Source of the DNA: an uncultured Phycisphaerales bacterium | GTDB lineage: Bacteria > Planctomycetota > Phycisphaerae > WQYP01 | Reading direction: 5' to 3' | NCBI GenBank assembly: GCA_903868035.1 | Contig: CAIPTQ010000211.1 | Span: forward strand, 1 to 9,892 | DNA: 9,892 nt | The notes under the pieces: generated by a model | Databases searched by the model: none | The model's input: the letters and a program-made list of their open reading frames with translations, nothing else | Told to the model about the DNA's origin: nothing | Part shown: positions 1-4,872 of the stretch, one piece after another | Position numbering within the stretch: the stretch's first letter is position 1 | Layout: every line of letters starts with the position of its first letter | Made by a program: the position numbers and the translations under genes

Positions 1-7
1 CCAACGC

Positions 8-127
8 TTACAGGAGTTCTTCCATTTTTTTGAGGCGAGCCCGCATTTGTGCAATCTCCCGCTCCAACTCCGCAATCTTCGAGCCCGCCGCCACGCAACC
101 AGGACATTCAGGAAGGATCGCATCCAT
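8..127 (-). CDS. 39-residue CPGC/coiled-coil protein, possibly a truncated IS66-like transposase N-terminus
   Basis: A short complete frame runs from ATG at 127 to TAA at 8-10. The peptide starts MDAILPECPGC, giving a CxxC pair at residues 8 and 11. Residues 17-39 form an amphipathic, charged helix (KIAELEREIAQMRARLKKM) with Leu/Ile/Met heptad spacing. A GGAG sits nine bases before the ATG and a good sigma70 promoter lies further upstream. A Cys-pair followed by a short coiled coil is how many IS66-family transposases begin (family knowledge), so this may be a transposase stopped early. Because promoter, SD and stop are all intact, it could instead be a genuine small protein. The window edge prevents checking for the rest of a transposase after the stop. 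Confidence 0.45.
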   Translation of the reverse strand: MDAILPECPGCVAAGSKIAELEREIAQMRARLKKMEELL

Positions 128-160
128 GCCATTTCACTCCGCGTTCCAAACGCTAGAGAT

Positions 161-189
161 ATTATATGCACGGGCAAGGCGCTAAACAA
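161..189 (-). promoter_or_regulatory. Sigma70-type promoter for the 39-residue ORF
   Basis: On the minus strand there is a perfect TATAAT (161-166), a 17-base spacer, and TTGTTT (184-189) as a weak -35. The predicted start near 154 gives a leader of about 27 bases containing the GGAG. The promoter overlaps the point where the plus-strand TPR reading frame breaks off, so it may have arrived with the element that truncated that gene. Confidence 0.55.
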
Positions 190-548
190 TTACTGATGCC
201 GGGAACTACGCCCAGGCCATTTCCCTGTATGAAGCGACCTTGGCCAGGAGTAAGGAGAAGCTCGGCCCCGACCATCCCGATACGCTACGCGTGATGAACA
301 ACCTCGGCACCACCTATAGCAAGGCCGGGAACTCCGCCAAGGCCATCCCGCTGTTGGAGGAAACCTGGGCCAAGAGAAAGGAGAAGCTCGGCCCCGACCA
401 TCCTGATACGCTACGCGTGATGAACAACCTCGCCACTGCGTACCTGAATGCCGGGAACCCCGCCAAGGCCCTGCCGCTCTTTCTTGATGCCTCGCGGCTG
501 CAGCGCACTCCGCCTGCGACAACCCGCGCCGGCGCGGTTCCCAAGTGA
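186..548 (+). pseudogene. Remnant of a TPR (kinesin-light-chain-type) protein, 5' end lost
   Basis: The frame is open from 186 (in-frame TAA at 183-185) to TGA at 546-548. It encodes about two and a half tetratricopeptide repeats of the 42-residue kinesin-light-chain type, with hallmark stretches such as GNYAQAISLYEATLARSKEK and LGPDHPDTLRVMNNL (seen twice). The first repeat is already incomplete at the in-frame stop, and no ATG or SD lies upstream. The only usable in-frame start is a TTG at 240, in the middle of a repeat. After the last repeat the protein trails into a low-complexity tail rich in Arg, Thr, Ala and Pro. In related bacteria such repeats often form the C-terminal half of large Ser/Thr kinases or scaffold proteins. 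I read this as the surviving 3' end of such a gene; a minimal TTG-started protein cannot be excluded. Confidence 0.7.
252..432 (+). repeat. Near-identical 55-bp direct repeat, period 126 bp, inside the TPR remnant
   Basis: Positions 252-306 and 378-432 match at 54 of 55 bases (only C278 versus T404 differs). The period of 126 bp is exactly one 42-residue TPR unit. The flanking parts of each unit are clearly more divergent. Confidence 0.9.
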
Positions 549-713
549 CGGGTCCATTTTTGCGTTCCACCTTCATTAGGGGTGCCCGGTGTGAACGAGC
601 CGGGCGTTTCCACGCCGGGCTAGGCAGAGCGCAGTGGCGGGCCTATCCGTTGAGTTGGAGCCATCAGCGTGGCGGGGAGTTTGCCGGGGCATGGCGCAAG
701 CGTCAAGAGCGGG

Positions 714-719
714 TAGAAT
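714..719 (+). promoter_or_regulatory. -10 box of a probably leaderless promoter for the DUF2461 gene
   Basis: TAGAAT ends nine bases before the ATG at 729, so transcription would start at or within a few bases of the start codon. No SD-like purine run precedes the ATG. GGTAG (712-716) and CTACC (724-728) form a small inverted repeat across the box. No convincing -35 is present at 16-18 bp spacing, so this rests on the -10 alone. Confidence 0.35.
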
Positions 720-728
720 CTGCCTACC

Positions 729-1472
729 ATGACGAGCCGATTTCCTAGATTTCCACGGCAGATGCCGACCTTCTTTCGCGATTTGGAGAAGAACAACCGC
801 CGCGACTGGTTTGGCGCGCGCAAGGAAGTGTTTGAGACGCAGATTCGCGGGCCGATGATCGAACTGGTCCGGCTGCTCAACGAGGGTCTGCGGAGCTTCG
901 CGGCCGAACATGTGGCCGAGGAGCCGGCCAAGCTCATTTACCGGATCTACCGTGACACGCGATTTTCCAATGACAAGACACCTTATAAGACCCACATCGG
1001 CGCCACGTTCGCCCATAGGAACCTCCCCCGGCACGGCGGTGCGGGGTACTACTTTGAGGTGTCCCACCGGTACGTGGGGATTGCGGGGGGTGTGTACATG
1101 CCGGGGCCGGAGGAACTTCGGGCGATACGAACGGCCATTGCCGGGGACGCGAAGGGGTTTTTGGGGATCGTTGAGGCGCGGAAGATCCAGAGACTTTTTG
1201 GGCCGCTCCAGGGCGAGCGTCTCAGGCGGCTGCCGAAACCCTGGCAGGAACATGCCGACGACCCGGCCGCCGCGTATCTGAAGTTCAAGCAATTCTACTG
1301 GTGGGTGGAGCTTCCGGCTTCGTTGGCGCTCACGGCGCGGCTGCCGGGGGTGCTGCTCCGCCACTTCCGGGCGATGGCCGAGGGCATGGCGTGGTTCAAC
1401 CACGCGATCCTGGCCGATCGCCGCAAGCGGGAAGAGGATACCGGGTCGGCGCGCCCCGCACCGATGTGGTGA
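729..1472 (+). CDS. DUF2461 family protein
   Basis: A 247-residue protein matching the DUF2461/TIGR02453 family in pattern and approximate length (usually about 220-230 residues). Its biochemical role is not established. Family hallmarks are visible in order: FFRDLEKNNRRDWF near residues 15-28, YRDTRFSNDKTPYKTHIG at 74-91, GGAGYYFEV near 103-111, then GIAGGVYMPGPEELRAIR from 117, and an aromatic FYWWVELP near the C-terminus. There is no signal peptide or membrane segment, so it is probably cytoplasmic. The ATG at 729 is chosen because the conserved N-terminal motif follows closely, although no SD is visible; the adjacent -10 box suggests leaderless translation. It stands alone on this strand and converges on the enolase-superfamily gene, with 66 bp between the two stops. 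Confidence 0.85.
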   Translation: MTSRFPRFPRQMPTFFRDLEKNNRRDWFGARKEVFETQIRGPMIELVRLLNEGLRSFAAEHVAEEPAKLIYRIYRDTRFSNDKTPYKTHIGATFAHRNLPRHGGAGYYFEVSHRYVGIAGGVYMPGPEELRAIRTAIAGDAKGFLGIVEARKIQRLFGPLQGERLRRLPKPWQEHADDPAAAYLKFKQFYWWVELPASLALTARLPGVLLRHFRAMAEGMAWFNHAILADRRKREEDTGSARPAPMW

Positions 1473-1538
1473 GCTTCTCCACGTCCACTCCCGGACTACT
1501 CGGTTTCAAACGCACCCAGGTCCGGTGCCGCACCCTCA

Positions 1539-2786
1539 TCAGGCCGCACCAATTTTCACCACGGTTTCGGCGGTTTTGAGGAATTCGGGATCGATGTCAA
1601 TGCCCAGGCCCGGGCCCTGCGGAATCTGGATCTTGCCGTCCTTGATGGTGAAATTCGGCGTGTACCAGGTTTCCGCCCGCTGGCTGCTGCGCCAGGGGTA
1701 TTCCATATACGGGCCGGCGTTTTTGGCGCAGGAAGAGAATTGCACGATGTTGACGGAGGAGACGCCGGTCTGCGTGTTGTGGGGGACGATGGTACACCCG
1801 AGTTTGGCGGCGATGGCGGCGACGCGCAGGGCGCGGATCAGGCCGCCGTTGTAATTGATGTCGGGCTGGGCGATTTTCATCATGCCGTTGTCCAGCATCC
1901 ACTTGAAGCGCCAGAGGCTGCCATCCTGCTCGCCGGCGGCAATGGGGATGCGGAGCGCCTTGGCGACTTCGATGGTTTCCGAGAGTTCCTCGAAGGGGCA
2001 GGGCTCTTCGAAGAAGCTGTAGTTGCCGGCCTCCAGCAGTTTGCCGATTTCGATCGCCTTCTTGGCGTTGTAGGAGCCGTTGGCGTCGGCGTTGAGCGTG
2101 ATCTTGTCGCCGAGCTTCTGGCGGGCGCGGGCGATGATGGTTTCGGTCCGGCCGGGATAGGTATCGACGTTGCGGCTCATGCGGCCGCCGATTTTGAACT
2201 TCACCGCCTGGGCGCCGGTTTCCGGCACGCCGCGTTCATACACGGCCACTTCCTCCTCGGCGCTGAGGATCCGATCGGAGCCGGAGAGGTAAACCGGAAC
2301 TTCCTTGCGGACGATGCCGCCGAGGAGCGCCCCGACCGGCTTTTTGGCGATCTTGCCGAGCATGTCCAGCAGGCTTTGCTCGACGTAGGCGACCGGGCAC
2401 CAGAGCGCCAGGCCGGACATCTTATAGTTGGCGAGGTAGACGCCGTCGATGAGCGTTTCGATTTGCCGGGCGTCCTTATTGCGGAAGAACGGCGCGACCA
2501 GGCGCTGGAAGATGGGGATGAAGTCTTCGACTTGTTTGGTGGGCGCAAGGCCCACGGCACCGTCGGTGGAGGTGGTGCGGACGAAATAGTTGGTGCCGCG
2601 TTTGAGCAGTTCGATGGACCGGATCATGACCGGCTGCTTGATCTGGCCGGGGATATCGAACATGGGCTGCTCGTAATCAGGGATCACGCGCGGCTCGGCC
2701 TGCTGCGCCGCGGCCCAGCGTGGCGGGAGGGCGGCGCTGAGGATCACTCCGCCACTGAACATCAGCCATTCACGTCGCGTAAGCAT
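1539..2786 (-). CDS. Tat-exported mandelate racemase/muconate lactonizing enzyme family protein (enolase superfamily)
   Basis: A 415-residue protein. The ATG at 2786 is preceded by AAGGAG five bases upstream; the frame stays open further upstream, but that extension (MHFGGCRY...) crosses the promoter and is not protein-like. The N-terminus TRREWLMFSGG with a hydrophobic stretch and an AAAQQ cleavage region looks like a twin-arginine signal. The mandelate-racemase subgroup active site is complete: K196-x-K198 base motif, metal ligands D234, E260 and E286 (NADAN, EEP, GEQ contexts), and D309/H336, whose 27-residue spacing equals that of Asp270/His297 in mandelate racemase; E362 lies in a MEYPW motif. 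Such enzymes abstract the proton alpha to a carboxylate, typically in sugar-acid dehydration or racemisation. The substrate cannot be read from the sequence. Export of this class is unusual. Confidence 0.9.
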   Translation of the reverse strand: MLTRREWLMFSGGVILSAALPPRWAAAQQAEPRVIPDYEQPMFDIPGQIKQPVMIRSIELLKRGTNYFVRTTSTDGAVGLAPTKQVEDFIPIFQRLVAPFFRNKDARQIETLIDGVYLANYKMSGLALWCPVAYVEQSLLDMLGKIAKKPVGALLGGIVRKEVPVYLSGSDRILSAEEEVAVYERGVPETGAQAVKFKIGGRMSRNVDTYPGRTETIIARARQKLGDKITLNADANGSYNAKKAIEIGKLLEAGNYSFFEEPCPFEELSETIEVAKALRIPIAAGEQDGSLWRFKWMLDNGMMKIAQPDINYNGGLIRALRVAAIAAKLGCTIVPHNTQTGVSSVNIVQFSSCAKNAGPYMEYPWRSSQRAETWYTPNFTIKDGKIQIPQGPGLGIDIDPEFLKTAETVVKIGAA

Positions 2787-2849
2787 GACAACTCCTTGGG
2801 ATTGAGGTACGAATGCGCTTTTTTTCCATGGGCCAAGCGTTCTGCAGGC

Positions 2850-2877
2850 AGTGTACCACCGCGCGCGATACCGGCAA
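2850..2877 (-). promoter_or_regulatory. Sigma70-type promoter for the enolase-superfamily gene
   Basis: TTGCCG (2872-2877), a 16-base spacer and TACACT (2850-2855) on the minus strand. The predicted start near 2843 gives a leader of roughly 57 bases that ends in the AAGGAG ribosome site. It lies in the 159-bp gap after the IF2_N gene, so the enolase gene can be transcribed independently. Confidence 0.5.
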
Positions 2878-2945
2878 CCGCCGAAATGCACTTTGAGGTA
2901 TGTGCCGGGGGGACGGGTGACCTTGCGTTATTGCGGACTCGTTAC

Positions 2946-3692
2946 TTAAGGGGCGAAATACTTGGGGCGCTTCATGCCCGCGGAGGCATCGGCCTGAATC
3001 CGGCCGACTTCGACGAGCGGCTTAAGGACATAGCTGACGGCGGTGCCCTGAAGTTCGGGGAACTCGCGGGCCAGGAGCCCGGCGTTGAACTTTTCGCCGC
3101 GGCGGGCTTCCAGCCAGAGGCCCATGCGTTCGCGCACGTCGCTCAGGTCGCGGCGGGCGGCTATGACCTTGGCCGGCGCGGAGGTGCCGGAGATGGCGGC
3201 CAAGGCCCGGTCGATCTGGTCGATCTCGCGGCGGAAGTGTTTAAGCTGGTCGAGGATGGCGCGGCGGGACTGGCGGAGACCGTCCATCTGGGCGTGTTTT
3301 TTCTGCCGGGCTTCGTGATCGATTTGGGCGACGGCATCGAGGGCCTCGCGGGCGAGGGTGCTGGAGGGGGCCGCGGACGAACCGGAGGGCGCGGGCGCAT
3401 CGAGATTCGCGGGGGCCGGGGCGCCGGAGCGTTTGCGGTATGCCCTGCGCGGCATATCCGGCGCGGCAGCGGCGGCGCCTGCGGGAAGCACTTTGAGTTC
3501 CCCGGAGGCGTGCCACTCGCGAATCACTTCGGCCAGGCCGACGCTGACCCGGCTCCGGGGGGTCCACTGGCTGGGGCGGTCGGATTGGTTGCGGTCGGGC
3601 GGCGGGGGGAGTTCCTCAGCGATCAATTTGCGGAGAATGTCCTTGCTGTTGATGCCGAGACTCTTGGCGACTTGAAACACCCTGTAACCCAT
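2946..3692 (-). CDS. IF2_N-domain / coiled-coil / winged-helix protein
   Basis: A 248-residue protein with three parts. Residues 1-27 (MGYRVFQVAKSLGINSKDIL...) resemble the IF2_N module at the start of translation initiation factor IF-2, a small helical domain that presumably binds nucleic acid or ribosomes. Residues 28-112 form a Pro/Ala-rich linker. Residues 113-170 form a charged heptad-like coiled coil. Residues about 200-246 (FNAGLLAREFPELQGTAVSY, then LVEVGRI and a KRPKYF wing) read like a winged-helix DNA-binding domain. I therefore infer a regulator or nucleoid/RNA-associated protein rather than a translation factor; the GTPase domain is absent. The start at 3692 is chosen because GGAG sits five bases upstream and the IF2_N module starts there; an in-frame ATG at 3734 adds 14 unlikely residues. 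It is followed by its own stop and the enolase promoter. Confidence 0.75.
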   Translation of the reverse strand: MGYRVFQVAKSLGINSKDILRKLIAEELPPPPDRNQSDRPSQWTPRSRVSVGLAEVIREWHASGELKVLPAGAAAAAPDMPRRAYRKRSGAPAPANLDAPAPSGSSAAPSSTLAREALDAVAQIDHEARQKKHAQMDGLRQSRRAILDQLKHFRREIDQIDRALAAISGTSAPAKVIAARRDLSDVRERMGLWLEARRGEKFNAGLLAREFPELQGTAVSYVLKPLVEVGRIQADASAGMKRPKYFAP

Positions 3693-3836
3693 AAATGCTC
3701 CGTTGCGTCTGTTATTGACCATCGACATCCACACATACCAGGTGCCGCGTCACAAAACGCGCTCGTGAAAGAAGGAACATGAGTTTACCGGCTACGCATG
3801 ATTATACAATCCTACGCCTGCCGCATCGCCGCGGCC

Positions 3837-3941
3837 TCACGGGCAGATGTCACAAGACGCGTTCCCGTCCTTGTCGCGCGGCGGTTCGTCCAGGCCCTTG
3901 TACCCGCAGACCGGACAGGTGTAATGCTTCGCACTGGTCAT
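3837..3941 (-). pseudogene. Truncated second copy of the zinc-ribbon (CPCC-like) gene
   Basis: From ATG at 3941 to TGA at 3837-3839 this encodes 34 residues, starting MTSAKHYTCPVCGYKGLDE. It is homologous to the first 33 or so residues of the intact zinc-ribbon gene at 4280-4567. By hand alignment 87 of 97 bases match (3845-3941 versus 4471-4567). Similarity ends abruptly at the ICP codons, where the intact gene continues into the second half of its metal-binding knuckle. The copy stops there and loses the 60-residue C-terminal part. A Cys at residue 30 (Phe in the intact gene) leaves a CxxC...CxxC arrangement, C9/C12 and C30/C33. It starts two bases after the TGA of the fabF-tail copy. Most likely an orphan, decayed immunity-type gene; a surviving mini zinc ribbon is possible. 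Confidence 0.8.
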
Positions 3942-3943
3942 GT

Positions 3944-4003
3944 TCACCAATTCCCAATCAATAAACTCGTCTTATGGCTCCCCGAAGCCAAACGCCAAAC
4001 GAG
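3944..4003 (-). pseudogene. Degenerate copy of the 3' end of fabF
   Basis: About 41 of 50 bases match the end of the intact fabF (4873-4922) by hand alignment, with a one-base insertion near 3977 and a 7-base tandem duplication (CCAAACG at 3988-3994 and 3995-4001). Translated piecewise it reads FGFG..HKTSLLIGNW-stop against the real FGFGGHNTSLLIGKV-stop. Several differences are synonymous (GGA/GGC, TTT/TTC, TTG/TTA, CTG/TTG), which suggests it comes from a once-functional, diverged fabF rather than a fresh copy of the neighbour. Similarity begins four bases after the stop of the 78-residue gene and ends at a TGA two bases before the truncated zinc-ribbon ATG. Confidence 0.8.
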
Positions 4004-4007
4004 GGTT

Positions 4008-4244
4008 TTAATTCCGTGCCGCCGAAGTATTCTCCGGATGATACTGAATCCCATTAGCCATGATCACCTCCGGGGACAAGGCTTCCGCCGCCCGCAGTTG
4101 CTTGACCAAATGTCCCACAATGTAGCGCCGTGCCGTGGTCTCCTTCAAATCTTCGTTTTCCACGAGTTCACCAAGCGCCTGGTCCAGTACCTTCCGTGCG
4201 GCTAACCGCTCAAGATTTTTGTAAGGATGATGTTCGCGGCTCAA
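4008..4244 (-). CDS. Small protein of unknown function, third gene of the fabF-linked cassette
   Basis: I do not recognise this 78-residue protein. It starts at a TTG (4244) with a strong AGGAG about seven bases upstream, and no alternative ATG exists before residue 62, so the TTG start is well supported. The sequence is basic/acidic and mostly helical: residues 9-55 alternate charged and aliphatic positions (LERLAARKVLDQALGELVEN, then a KETTARRY segment and a VGHLVKQLRAAEAL helix), and the C-terminus is polar. It has no Cys, signal peptide or membrane segment. It begins 35 bp after the zinc-ribbon gene on the same strand, so it is probably co-transcribed with the toxin-like and zinc-ribbon genes. 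It could be a second immunity/antitoxin protein or an unrelated passenger. Confidence 0.6.
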   Translation of the reverse strand: MSREHHPYKNLERLAARKVLDQALGELVENEDLKETTARRYIVGHLVKQLRAAEALSPEVIMANGIQYHPENTSAARN

Positions 4245-4279
4245 GTTTCTCTCCTGGCGTCAGACACCGGCGACCACCG

Positions 4280-4567
4280 TCACGCCTTTCCCACCGCCAT
4301 CACCTCATCGAGCAACTTCGCCCCGCGAAGCTGCATCACGGGATTCCAGTTCTTCGGCGGCTTGATCGTCTTGCTCCACCACCCGGCACCCCGCCCCAGC
4401 CATTCCCGGCGCAACTGTGCGGCACCTTTCGTGGCGTCATCGTAGCCGAACTCCGTCCCGCAAGATGGACAGATTTCAAAAGACGCGTTCCCGTCCCTGT
4501 CGCGCGGCGGTTCGTCCAGGCCCTTGAATCCACAGACCGGACATGTGTAATGCTTCTCATTGGGCAT
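4280..4567 (-). CDS. CPCC-like zinc-ribbon protein, candidate immunity protein
   Basis: A 95-residue protein starting MPNEKHYTCPVCGFKGLDEP. It carries two metal-binding knuckles, CPVCG at residues 9-13 and CPSCG about 20 residues later, followed by FGYDDAT, LRREWLGRGAGWWSKTIKPP and a NWNPVMQL segment. This pattern matches a family of small Cys-rich (CPCC-type) proteins that often sit beside polymorphic-toxin genes and are thought to act as immunity proteins. The ATG at 4567 lies inside the end of the upstream RNase-like gene (11-base overlap), which suggests translational coupling; its own SD is weak. An in-frame extension to 4675 is rejected because it runs back through the neighbouring gene in another frame. 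The immunity role is inferred from family and context. A truncated paralogue lies at 3837-3941. Confidence 0.8.
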   Translation of the reverse strand: MPNEKHYTCPVCGFKGLDEPPRDRDGNASFEICPSCGTEFGYDDATKGAAQLRREWLGRGAGWWSKTIKPPKNWNPVMQLRGAKLLDEVMAVGKA

Positions 4568-4862
4568 GGTAATAGTCCAAGTTCGTTGGATACCCGTGTT
4601 CCGCCGGATTGGGCACAAAAAACGTCTTGACGATGCCGGCGGCACTGAGGATTCCAAATTCCTCCGTGACTTCATTATACCGTACCAGATCGCCGTTTGA
4701 ACGCATCTTTTGATGCAGTTTTACCGGTGGAGGACCGGATAAAAACCGGCCAGCCAATAACTCGTAATGTCTCGGTGAAGTCGCCCGCACTCCCCGGCCA
4801 TGTCTGACAAAATGGTCTTGGCGACGATTGGCATCCGCGAATCTTGGAGCCGATTTCGCCAT
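4557..4862 (-). CDS. Standalone RNase-toxin-like domain (polymorphic-toxin type, BECR-like)
   Basis: A 101-residue protein from the ATG at 4862, preceded by GAGGGG seven bases upstream; an in-frame ATG at 4886 lies inside fabF and is less likely. The layout resembles small C-terminal RNase domains of contact-dependent and other polymorphic toxins. An N-terminal His pair sits in a DHFVRHG context (H17, H21), followed by a helix with ATSPRHYELLAGRFL, then MRSNGDLVRYNEVTEEFGIL, a V-K-T-F-F strand (T80) and the closing EHGYPTNLDYYHAQ. His17 or His21, Arg54 and Thr80 are candidate catalytic residues by analogy. It has no secretion signal or large N-terminal delivery domain, so it acts as a solo module or a displaced toxin tip. 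It lies directly after fabF and overlaps the zinc-ribbon gene, a typical toxin-then-immunity order. Fold family assigned from memory, not from a search. Confidence 0.65.
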   Translation of the reverse strand: MAKSAPRFADANRRQDHFVRHGRGVRATSPRHYELLAGRFLSGPPPVKLHQKMRSNGDLVRYNEVTEEFGILSAAGIVKTFFVPNPAEHGYPTNLDYYHAQ

Positions 4863-4872
4863 CAAAATCCCC

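Noticed and set aside
584..620. GC-rich hairpins after the TPR remnant (GCCCGG/CCGGGC and GGCG/CGCC)
   Set aside because: Short stems with no T-run; not convincing as an intrinsic terminator.
576..1403. Minus-strand frame of 275 codons opposite DUF2461
   Set aside because: Arg/Pro/His-rich shadow; the plus strand encodes recognisable DUF2461 motifs.
1491..1525. Inverted repeat CCGGAC/GTCCGG between the convergent DUF2461 and enolase-superfamily genes as a bidirectional terminator
   Set aside because: Six-base arms with a 23-base loop and no T-runs on either side; likely chance.
1740..3782. Plus-strand frame of 680 codons crossing two minus-strand genes and the gap between them
   Set aside because: Low-complexity Gly/Asp/Ala translation with no domain, while both minus-strand genes have conserved motifs and SD sites. 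The openness through the gap is probably chance in GC-rich DNA.
3798..4205. Plus-strand frame of 135 codons over the fabF-tail copy and the 78-residue gene
   Set aside because: No SD or recognisable motif; it runs antisense to sequences with clear minus-strand homology.
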